From the NCBI GenBank assembly GCA_012271065.1, contig JAAXHE010000037.1:3974-67973 (forward strand): a stretch of 64,000 nt of DNA, read 5' to 3'. Source of the DNA: Candidatus Latescibacterota bacterium (GTDB lineage Bacteria > Latescibacterota > UBA2968 > GCA-2709665). The position numbers were made by a program, and so were the translations under genes. Under the pieces are notes generated by a model. That model had not been told where the DNA came from, searched no databases, and was given only the letters and a program-made list of their open reading frames with translations. Every line of letters begins with the position of its first letter. Positions within the stretch are counted from its first letter, which is position 1. This document shows positions 57,857 through 64,000 of the stretch, one piece after another.

Positions 57857-58150
57857 ATGACCAGAGATGAAGTCCTGGACGTCCTCCGAACGCACAAGGC
57901 GACCCTTGCCCAGCGCTTTGGCGTCATTGAACTCGCCCTGTTCGGCTCTTTCGCCCGCGACCAGGCATCGGACAAGAGCGACGTTGACATCCTGGTTCGC
58001 TTCGATAGGACCATTGACTGGGAGCGGTACTTTGGCGCGCAGTTCTACCTGGAGGATGTTTTGGGGGGGCGATCGGTGAATCTGGTGATCGAAAACGACC
58101 TGCGGCCGGAGGTGCGACCTTATGTGGAACGTGAGGTTCTCAATGTCTGA
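57857..58150 (+). CDS. MNT-type nucleotidyltransferase (antitoxin-like)
   Basis: This 97-residue protein has the minimal nucleotidyltransferase motif ELALFGSFARDQASDKSDVDILVRF (Gly-Ser and Asp-x-Asp), followed by SVNLVIENDLRPEV with a third acidic position. MNT proteins act as antitoxins that add AMP to a HEPN toxin (MntA-HepT). The usual HEPN partner is expected directly downstream, but only a short, interrupted frame is found there. The ATG at 57857 has GGGGGAG just upstream. It follows the restriction gene by 125 bp. Confidence 0.9.
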   Translation: MTRDEVLDVLRTHKATLAQRFGVIELALFGSFARDQASDKSDVDILVRFDRTIDWERYFGAQFYLEDVLGGRSVNLVIENDLRPEVRPYVEREVLNV

Positions 58151-58280
58151 TAGTGGTCACGACGAGCGTGTGTGGCACTTCTACTATGACCTGGACGCCA
58201 TCTGAAGGGATCTGCAGGAGAAGCAGAATCGCGGCAAGCCGAAGGTGGTTTCTTTTCCGCCCAAACTTCCGAGAAAGTGA
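58143..58280 (+). pseudogene. Small ORF with in-frame TGA, at the place expected for a HEPN toxin
   Basis: An ATG overlaps the end of the MNT gene and opens a 20-codon frame (MSDSGHDERVWHFYYDLDAI) ended by TGA at 58203. The same frame continues for 24 more codons (RDLQEKQNRGKPKV..., to TGA at 58278) in coding-like sequence. No Rx4-6H motif is visible, so I cannot call it HEPN. It may be a broken small protein of another family. Confidence 0.3.
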
Positions 58281-58326
58281 TCGCGGGAATCCAGCAAAAC
58301 GCGCGGGAACCGAGGGAGGATCGACT

Positions 58327-58563
58327 ATGGAATATACGGCCATAGTGAAGCCCAGCGGCGAGTGGTGGATTGGCTGGATCCAGGAAGTGCCCGGCGTCAC
58401 CTGCCAGGAAGGTACTCGCGAAGAGCTGATGGACACGCTCGCTATCACACTTACGGAGATGTTGGAGATCAGGCGTGAGGCGGCGCAATCGGTTTTTGTG
58501 GACGGTTATGAAACGGCAAAGATCTCCGTTACATCAAGCGCACGACACTTCTCAGGCATTTGA
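58327..58563 (+). CDS. hicB: HicB family antitoxin
   Basis: This 78-residue protein has the HicB partial RNase H-like fold: YTAIVKPSGEWWIGWIQEVP, then GVTCQEGTREELMDTLAITL, an amphipathic helix typical of the family. The ATG at 58327 has GGGAGG seven bases upstream. HicB neutralises the mRNA-cleaving HicA, encoded in the overlapping reading frame just downstream, but that gene is broken here. HicB may now serve only as a regulator or be an orphan antitoxin against related toxins (inference). Confidence 0.85.
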   Translation: MEYTAIVKPSGEWWIGWIQEVPGVTCQEGTREELMDTLAITLTEMLEIRREAAQSVFVDGYETAKISVTSSARHFSGI

Positions 58564-58721
58564 GGCGGGAAGGCTGCGGGTTGTTGCGTAAAGGACCATG
58601 GCATTCGATCTGGCAGAACGCCCGCGGTGAACGGTAAACGGCGAACCCGCGTCACATAGAAGTAGACAACATTCTTGTCTGGGAGATCTGCGCTAACCTC
58701 GGCGTGCCACGGATTGGATGA
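58533..58721 (+). pseudogene. hicA: Degenerate HicA toxin
   Basis: In the frame that overlaps the end of hicB, a HicA-like sequence can be read: KRTTLLRHLRREGCGLLRKG, then HSIWQNARGER, and after a stop TANPRHIEVDNILVWEICAN and LGVPRIG. The active-site His (in PWHSIW) is kept. There is no proper start (ATC at 58533 where ATG is expected), and TAA at 58635 cuts the frame. It is thus inactive unless both are sequence errors. Confidence 0.75.
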
Positions 58722-58800
58722 CCCGAATGGCATGACTGAACATAACCCAGGTGAGGTGTTGTGCGTGCGTTGTTCATTTGTGCATCGGTTGGATCTTGAT

Positions 58801-59589
58801 ATGGACATTTTCGCTGAAACGCTTTCGAAGTTAGATTCGGCCTTTCGACAACTAGAAGCACAAGTACGCAGCCCCATCCGCGTGAATAAACGTGGTGGCT
58901 TTGTTTTTAGGTACGAAACACATACTCCCGAAATTGTCGTAGTTCAAAAGTTGAGTCGGGTATTGACTGGACTCAGAGCCACTCTCGCTCTGTTGGAAAG
59001 GGGTCTGTACCAGGAAGTTGGCGTAATGTTTAGGATGTTGGATGAGTTTAGGGAGGACATTTCATTCATGTGCGACGCAGTTCGAAACGGGAATACTTCT
59101 GACCTGCAGAAACAGTTCATTGAGGATTTTTTTCAGGAAGAGTTCGATGCTGACAATCCGTTCAAAGCCACTCAGAGTAGAAGGAGGGTACCAAGGCGAA
59201 AAATCCAAGCAATGTTGGCACGAACAATTCAGCAAGAACCTCTGAATCCAAGTGATTCGCAGGAGATCTTCCGGACGATCGCAAATACGAATTCTGGCTA
59301 TGTGCATGGTACTTCCGAACATATTCTCGATATGTGCACCGGCAACCCTCCTCGATATCGCCTTGACGGAATGCTCGGTACACATCTTCAGCAGACTTTC
59401 GAAAAAACAGCACAGGACTATTTTTACCGAGCGATTCTTTCTTTTAACGAAGCTGCGCTGTCGTTTCAACAAACTGATCTTGACCGGAATCTCGATCAGC
59501 ATAAGCGAATGTTTGAACAGTTGATTGGAATACCGGACTTGCAAAGTGCTAAGGAATTGATCCGATTAGATCGACGACGTAAGAAGTAG
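58801..59589 (+). CDS. Uncharacterised protein, AT-richer than neighbours
   Basis: This 262-residue, largely helical protein has conserved-looking blocks such as GGFVFRYETHTPEIVVVQKL, MLDEFREDISFMCDA, FFQEEFDADNPF and GYVHGTSEHILDM. I have a loose memory of similar widespread hypothetical proteins. No signal peptide or membrane helix is seen. The His in GYVHG with the downstream Asp could be catalytic or structural. The start may be 58801 (weak GGATC upstream) or the ATG at 58732. Its lower GC suggests recent transfer. It lies between the TA remnants and another unknown gene. Confidence 0.75.
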   Translation: MDIFAETLSKLDSAFRQLEAQVRSPIRVNKRGGFVFRYETHTPEIVVVQKLSRVLTGLRATLALLERGLYQEVGVMFRMLDEFREDISFMCDAVRNGNTSDLQKQFIEDFFQEEFDADNPFKATQSRRRVPRRKIQAMLARTIQQEPLNPSDSQEIFRTIANTNSGYVHGTSEHILDMCTGNPPRYRLDGMLGTHLQQTFEKTAQDYFYRAILSFNEAALSFQQTDLDRNLDQHKRMFEQLIGIPDLQSAKELIRLDRRRKK

Positions 59590-59820
59590 AATGAACCATA
59601 CGGCTCCTCGCACATCAGTTCGTTTCGAATGAGACCCATTTTCGATGTATCAGTCACATCGCAGAAGCCCTCGACTGTTCGATTCGTCCTGCCAGCTCTT
59701 TTAAATCGGTCCGCCGGACCAGTATTCTAAGCCGATCTTGCAGTCTGAAGTTTGAGTCTATTGGGCGCGTTCGATCGTCAATGTCTGATGCGGGTCATAC
59801 AATATAGGAGCGGCTCCTCT

Positions 59821-60576
59821 ATGAATAAGCCGTGCATGTTACGTGGTAGCATCTTGTCCTACTTATCACGCGTTTTTACAAGAGTTTGGTTCTGGTTTTC
59901 TATCATCATCGTTGGGTACGTCTTCATTATTTCCGTTGAATACAAATGGTTCGAATCACCGTTTAGGGATCAATCTTCGTGGGATGTATTTTACGCGATA
60001 GTGCCGCAATTCCTGGTTGGATTCATCGTGTCGTGTTTTTTCTATTTTCTGGTGGTATTTGTACCAGAAAGGAGAAAGCGAAATATCATCAAGACCAACC
60101 TGATTGGACAGTATCAAAGAATCAAACGTGGTATTCTGTCCGAGGTGATTTCTGCCAGCAGAAATGGAGGAATCTCAGATCTCCAAAACGACGAACCGAC
60201 TATACAGAAGCTCTTGACGATCGACGGCTTCAAGGACGTCTTTCTGAACAACTATGAGAATGCAAATGAAGGGTATTATGCATTTCTCAATTATATCGAT
60301 GACGACTGTCCGGAACTTGACGAAATTTTCTTGAATATGCAGATATTGAATAGACACATTATTTTTGTTCTACAAAATTTCTCGATTTCAGATCAGAGTG
60401 TTTTTGACTTCTTCAAGGGACTTGAATCTTATCTTAGACGTTTCGAAACAACTGGCAGGACTGGCGAAGATCGTAAGGTATTATCTCGTTTTATCTTAGA
60501 GATTTTCGCCGGATACTCGTTCGTGAATCCCAATCGAGACTACGACATCATCGAGAAGATGATAAAGGACATTTAG
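59821..60576 (+). CDS. Uncharacterised two-helix membrane protein with cytosolic helical domain
   Basis: This 251-residue protein has two membrane helices (about 20-40 and 58-81), then a soluble, mostly helical domain of about 170 residues (RRKRNIIKTNLIGQYQRIKR, NYENANEGYYAFLNYID). The gene is clearly A+T-rich, and is probably foreign. The ATG at 59821 has AGGAG about ten bases upstream, inside the palindrome AGGAGCGGCTCCT. I do not recognise the family. Two-helix anchors with a soluble sensor domain occur in several defence effectors, but nothing specific supports that here. Confidence 0.72.
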   Translation: MNKPCMLRGSILSYLSRVFTRVWFWFSIIIVGYVFIISVEYKWFESPFRDQSSWDVFYAIVPQFLVGFIVSCFFYFLVVFVPERRKRNIIKTNLIGQYQRIKRGILSEVISASRNGGISDLQNDEPTIQKLLTIDGFKDVFLNNYENANEGYYAFLNYIDDDCPELDEIFLNMQILNRHIIFVLQNFSISDQSVFDFFKGLESYLRRFETTGRTGEDRKVLSRFILEIFAGYSFVNPNRDYDIIEKMIKDI

Positions 60577-60695
60577 ACGCAGTGCTCAAAACGGTCTCGG
60601 TCTACAAATACCCAACACGCTCACGTTTCTAGTTTGAGATCAAGGACTGCCCCGATCTGAAAAACCAGGCAGACGATCCGACCGGATCGCAACAG

Positions 60696-61173
60696 AGAAA
60701 CGGACTCGCATCGTTGTCACGTCAACTGAGTGGTCCTGGACAGCGATTGGGAGGCCGAGTTTTGCCGGGTCGCTAAATCCAATCCAAGGGTGAAAGCATA
60801 TGTCAAGAACCACAATCTCGGGTTGGAGGTGCCATACCGCTACGGCTCCACGATGCGGACCTACATCCCTGATTTTATCGTCCTCGTTGACGATGGCCGG
60901 GGGGAGGACGATCACCTGAATCTCATCGTGGAGATAAAGGGGTACAAAAGGGAAGACGCGAAGGCAAAGAAAGTTACCATGGATACGTACTGGGTGCCGG
61001 GCGTGAATAACCATGGGAACTATGGCCGCTGGGCTTTCGCGGAATTCACCGACGTGTATGAAATGCAGGCGGACTTTGAGTCCAAAGTCGAGGCGACCTT
61101 CAACGAGATGATTTATAAAGCAGTAACGCGATGCGACCAACAGGCTCCCTTGGCAGAGAGAACAATCGGTTAG
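60696..61173 (+). pseudogene. Decayed second copy of the restriction nuclease domain
   Basis: The first ~417 bp repeat the 3' part of the restriction gene (57273-57690). The frame keeps YIPDFIVLVDDG and LIVEIKGYK, so the nuclease residues are intact. However, the conserved Trp of VNWVVLDSDWE is TGA here (60727-60729), and no helicase part precedes it. An open frame from GTG at 60730 could give 147 residues ending at 61173. It is a remnant of a paralogue or of an unequal exchange; a stand-alone nuclease product is conceivable but lacks a ribosome site. Confidence 0.8.
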
Positions 61174-61213
61174 CTGCCTGGTTGTAGTTTTCGTCGAAGT
61201 AGCCGTGTAGAAG

Positions 61214-61429
61214 ATGAAAGCGATCCGTCAAGGCGAAGAAGGCGGATATTGGGCGGAAGAACTCTCAATTCCTGGCTGTGCAACACACGGTGAATCCTTT
61301 GGAGAGTGACTGATCGACCTCTACAACGCCGTCATGGGTTGGCTTTCCAGTGAAGTCAGTGACGTATCAGCCTTTGAGAGGTGCAAAGTGATCGAATTCA
61401 TAGTATTTAGATCTACGACGACAAACTAA
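61214..61429 (+). pseudogene. Degenerate HicB-like antitoxin
   Basis: A 72-codon frame begins MKAIRQGEEGGYWAEELSIP and continues GCATHGESFGE, the typical HicB opening. TGA at 61307 interrupts it. After the stop LIDLYNAVMGWLSSEVSD continues in the same frame to TAA at 61427. It differs in sequence from the intact hicB at 58327, so it is a separate, decayed TA fragment. No hicA is found next to it. Confidence 0.65.
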
Positions 61430-61483
61430 TTCGTCCGTTGTTCAGATCGCTTTGGAAATCTCTGATAGGAGAATTGACGGGCT

Positions 61484-62353
61484 ATGATTTTACTGATGAA
61501 TCAGGATCGAAATGAGTCATCTGAAATAAAGCGAGCTGCTCTGATCTACGACTTCGACGGCACGCTAGCTCCCGGCAACATGCAGGAACACAGCTTCATT
61601 CCTGCTGTTGGCATGAATAAGGAGGACTTCTGGCAGGAAGTAAAGTCATGTGCCAAGCAAAACGACGCGGACGAGATTCTTGCATATATGCGTCTAATGC
61701 TCGACAAAGCCCAACAAAAGTGCTTGAAAATCTCGAAAGAGGATCTCCGCAAACATGGCAGCCGTATTCCATTATTCGATGGACTTGAAGATAGGAGTTG
61801 GTTCAACCGAATAGACTGTCACGGTACAAGGAATGGTTTAAAACTTGAGCACTACATTATTTCCTCTGGACTCGAAGAAATGATCCGTGGCTGTTCCATT
61901 TTCCCGATATTTCGACATGTATTCGCTTCCAAGTTCATGTACGAAGGTGACATTGCAAAATGGCCCGGGGCGGCGATCAACTATACGACCAAGACCCAAT
62001 ATCTATTCCGCGTCAATAAGGGGATCGACAACCAATGGGACAACGAAACTATAAACCAATACATGGCGGAAAATACGCGACCCATCCCTTTCGACCGGAT
62101 GATATTTGTAGGCGACGGCCTTACGGACATCCCTGCAATGAAGATGGTGACTCTACAAGGAGGATGTGCGATAGCGGTATACAATCCCGAACGCAGCGGA
62201 TACGACCTTGGGAAGATTCACCAGCTTATTGCAGACAATCGGGTCGACTTCGTGGCACCTGCGGATTATACGGAGAGTTCGCAGATGGAAATCATCGTGA
62301 AAGGGATTCTAAGCCGCATGAGGCGTGAGTTAGAGAATTCCGTACCAATATAA
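61484..62353 (+). CDS. HAD-family hydrolase
   Basis: This 289-residue protein has the HAD motifs: nucleophile Asp23 and Asp25 in YDFDGTLAPG, motif II Ser in YIISSGLEEM, a Lys in TTKTQYLFRVNKG and acidic motif IV in FVGDGLTDIPAMK. The cap region lies between about 35 and 120. It should be a small-molecule phosphatase; the substrate is unknown. Similar HADs are often found in accessory islands. The ATG at 61484 has GGAG about a dozen bases upstream; an ATG four codons later is possible. It lies between TA debris and the methyltransferase gene. Confidence 0.88.
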   Translation: MILLMNQDRNESSEIKRAALIYDFDGTLAPGNMQEHSFIPAVGMNKEDFWQEVKSCAKQNDADEILAYMRLMLDKAQQKCLKISKEDLRKHGSRIPLFDGLEDRSWFNRIDCHGTRNGLKLEHYIISSGLEEMIRGCSIFPIFRHVFASKFMYEGDIAKWPGAAINYTTKTQYLFRVNKGIDNQWDNETINQYMAENTRPIPFDRMIFVGDGLTDIPAMKMVTLQGGCAIAVYNPERSGYDLGKIHQLIADNRVDFVAPADYTESSQMEIIVKGILSRMRRELENSVPI

Positions 62354-62657
62354 TTGTCGTTAATATGGTAAAGCTACTTGAATCTGGCTAACCGGGACAA
62401 TCCAAAGACCTAAACTCGGGATGGGTCAGAGCTTTTCTGTAACTGCGGCTATAAGGTAGAAAATACGAGGCCGTCGTGATATGCAAATCCCACTGTCAAC
62501 GGCCAGATTGAGGAGACTCAGGGTTTATATTTTTCTGGGGCAGAGTAATAGGGAGTTGCGGCAAATCGGTGTTCAGACATATTCCGTAGTTCCGACATTA
62601 ATTGGCCACGATTCGTCGCGTGAGGTCATGTAGAAATGAGAGGAGAGAAAAAATCTG
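62354..62657. other. Gene-free stretch before the methyltransferase
   Basis: This 304-bp gap has no convincing gene on either strand. It is AT-richer than the core region. A T-rich patch near 62525-62540 may be part of a promoter for the methyltransferase, but I cannot define -35 and -10 boxes with confidence. Confidence 0.35.
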
Positions 62658-64000
62658 ATGGCTCGGTCTTCCAGAAAGCGCAAGCAAGTCGAAATCATTC
62701 GTCACCAGGACGCGTCGCGGAAAAACATCCCCACCGCCGAGAGTCAGTCGGTGATGGCGAAGGATGATCGGGATCCGATAAGGGTCGCGTACGAGCGGCG
62801 CAACCGGGATCTGGACCCGCAGCTTGTCTGGCAGGGGAAGGATGAGCAAAACTGGTCAGATCTGGTGGTGCAGGCGCCTCCGCTATTTATTCAGGAAAAG
62901 GTCCATCCGAAAGTCCTCATAGAGGACTTGGTGGTCAGTAGCCAGTGGTCGGCGGCCAGGAATGCTGATCACCGGTCACCGGACACTGGTCACCAATTCG
63001 ATTTGTTCGCGGATTTCAACGGGCTGCGTGGCAAGGTTCAATGCATCTACATTGATCCGCCATATGGAATCAAATTCAACTCGAATTTTCAGTGGTCAAC
63101 TACCAGCCGGGACGTGAGGGACGGGAAAGCCGAGCACATCACGCGAGAGCCGGAGCAGGTAAAGGCGTTCCGGGACACATGGCGGGACGGGATTCATTCG
63201 TATCTGACGTATTTGCGGGATCGGTTGACGGTGGCTCGGGATTTATTGACGGAAAGCGGGTCGGTCTTCGTGCAGATCGGGGATGAGAATGTGCATAGGT
63301 TGCGGACTTTGATGGATGAGGTGTTTGGGGAGGAGAATTTCGTTTCAGAGATCATAATCAGTAAAACGACAAGCGCCACTTCCCTTTATATGGCTGGAAC
63401 TTGCGATTACATTCTCTGGGCTGGGAAGAATTATGAAACGATGAAATATCGACAGCCATTCCGTAAAAAGAAAGCGGGCGAGGCCGGGGCAGCCTTATAC
63501 AATCGAATTCAGAGCATTGATGGCGGTACAATTCGTGCTTTGTCAAGTAATGAAGACTACGATCGAGATTTCTCGTCTGACGAATGGTATCTCGTAACGT
63601 CTGATAATTTTTTATCGCAATCTGGAGGACAAACTACCCAACAACCAATTCTATTTCAAGGCGAGTTATATAAACCGTCAAGTGGCGGGTGGAAGACAAA
63701 CTCAGAAGGAGCAAAACGACTATGTTCAGCGTGCCGTCTGACTAAAGGAGGGCGAGCACTGAGATATATTCGTCGCATCCAAGACTTTCCGGTGTCTCCT
63801 ATTGCGAATGTCTGGGATGATATGTTGACAGGTAGTTTCACCGAGGAAAAGAGATATGTAGTACAAACTGCTGAGAAGATTGTCCAGCGCTGCATCCTCA
63901 TGACCACCGACCCCGGCGACCTCGTCCTCGACCCGACCTGCGGTTCCGGCACCACCGCGTACGTCGCCGAGCAATGGGGCCGCCGCTGGATCACCATCGA
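62658..64000 (+). CDS. Beta-class adenine-specific DNA methyltransferase (type III Mod-like), cut by window edge
   Basis: The frame runs 447 codons to the edge without a stop. The amino-methyl motif IDPPYGIKFNSNF (DPPY, residues 133-136) precedes the AdoMet-binding motif LVLDPTCGSGTTAYVAEQWG (about 425-431), the order of beta-class enzymes such as type III Mod subunits. The region between (about 230-400) is the target recognition domain and is less GC-rich than both ends. The ATG at 62658 follows AGGAGAG by about 12 bases. It should methylate adenine at the site cut by the restriction gene at 54654, 5 kb upstream. Confidence 0.93.
   Translation, partial: MARSSRKRKQVEIIRHQDASRKNIPTAESQSVMAKDDRDPIRVAYERRNRDLDPQLVWQGKDEQNWSDLVVQAPPLFIQEKVHPKVLIEDLVVSSQWSAARNADHRSPDTGHQFDLFADFNGLRGKVQCIYIDPPYGIKFNSNFQWSTTSRDVRDGKAEHITREPEQVKAFRDTWRDGIHSYLTYLRDRLTVARDLLTESGSVFVQIGDENVHRLRTLMDEVFGEENFVSEIIISKTTSATSLYMAGTCDYILWAGKNYETMKYRQPFRKKKAGEAGAALYNRIQSIDGGTIRALSSNEDYDRDFSSDEWYLVTSDNFLSQSGGQTTQQPILFQGELYKPSSGGWKTNSEGAKRLCSACRLTKGGRALRYIRRIQDFPVSPIANVWDDMLTGSFTEEKRYVVQTAEKIVQRCILMTTDPGDLVLDPTCGSGTTAYVAEQWGRRWITI
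62931..62996 (+). repeat. GGTCA/CAGTGGTC repeat inside the methyltransferase gene
   Basis: Residues about 92-113 are encoded by a run of short, partly palindromic units (GGTCAGT, CCAGTGGTC, GGCGGCCAG, GGTCACCGG, ACTGGTCACC). They give a Ser/His/Asp-rich stretch between DNA-typical blocks (ILIEDL... and FDLFADFNGL) without breaking the frame. This looks like an inserted small repetitive element. Confidence 0.55.

Noticed and set aside
42845..61309. Genome-wide reading of TGA as an amino acid, since four interrupted genes carry TGA
   Set aside because: Core genes such as gatA and the M28/FtsX fusion end in TGA with proper downstream starts, so TGA is a normal stop here. Three of the four cases lie in the decaying island, where hicA is broken by TAA as well.
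61484..62353. HAD gene as a second UMPH-1 nucleotidase
   Set aside because: Its cap region and motif surroundings differ from those of the nucleotidase at 48428, so only the general HAD family is claimed.

Overview
The window is a GC-rich bacterial chromosome segment that is almost gap-free. It ends in a less GC-rich accessory block from about 54.3 kb to the right edge. A Gram-negative-type cell is suggested by three lipoprotein-like genes, tatA, a periplasmic Do-like protease and a Gld-type ABC exporter. Several large unassigned membrane proteins and unusual fusions suggest an uncultivated phylum, perhaps near Latescibacterota, Gemmatimonadota or other FCB-type bacteria. No rRNA or tRNA is present to settle this, so the affiliation is only a guess.

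Left part, 1-24.7 kb. On the minus strand are an RDD membrane protein (cut by the edge), a fused AdoMet decarboxylase/spermidine synthase, a very large degenerate-M28-peptidase/FtsX-permease fusion, a polytopic DUF6785-like membrane protein, a TPR protein, a voltage-gated K+ channel with a zinc ribbon, a cupin/JmjC-like oxygenase with a frameshift, and a HEAT-repeat protein. A plus-strand amidohydrolase then converges on a galactonate-dehydratase-like gene and a TIGR04282-type glycosyltransferase. Next comes a housekeeping run on the minus strand, transcribed from a strong promoter at 22.1 kb: truA, Do-like protease, pssA, DUF4321, tatA, gatA, gatB. comEC lies divergently.

Middle, 24.7-46.6 kb. 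After a gene-poor stretch comes a minus-strand amino-acid block: accA, aspartate aminotransferase, argJ, AlaC-like aminotransferase, cimA, leuB, leuD, leuC, leuA, ilvN. It covers leucine synthesis, the citramalate entry to isoleucine, ornithine recycling and amino transfer. Its promoter at 37.9 kb is followed by a long leader with mutually exclusive stems. Divergent to it is a Gld-like ABC exporter operon (ATPase, permease, GldG-like, DUF4340). It is followed by an interrupted gene, a DegT aminotransferase and a large transglutaminase-fold protein.

46.6-54.3 kb. The most unusual gene is here: an ECF-type sigma factor fused in frame to the second and third domains of a DNA polymerase III beta sliding clamp. 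It is followed by HU plus a eukaryote-like cytosolic 5'-nucleotidase III, two small lipoproteins (one with ankyrin repeats), a Gfo/Idh/MocA oxidoreductase, a VOC protein and a serpin.

54.3-64 kb. This is a defence island: a type III-like restriction helicase-nuclease and, 5 kb further on, a beta-class adenine methyltransferase that runs off the edge. Between them are an MNT nucleotidyltransferase, HicB with a decayed HicA, two unrecognised genes, a stop-interrupted duplicate of the restriction nuclease domain, a second decayed HicB and a HAD phosphatase. The decayed pieces show that this interval has been rearranged.
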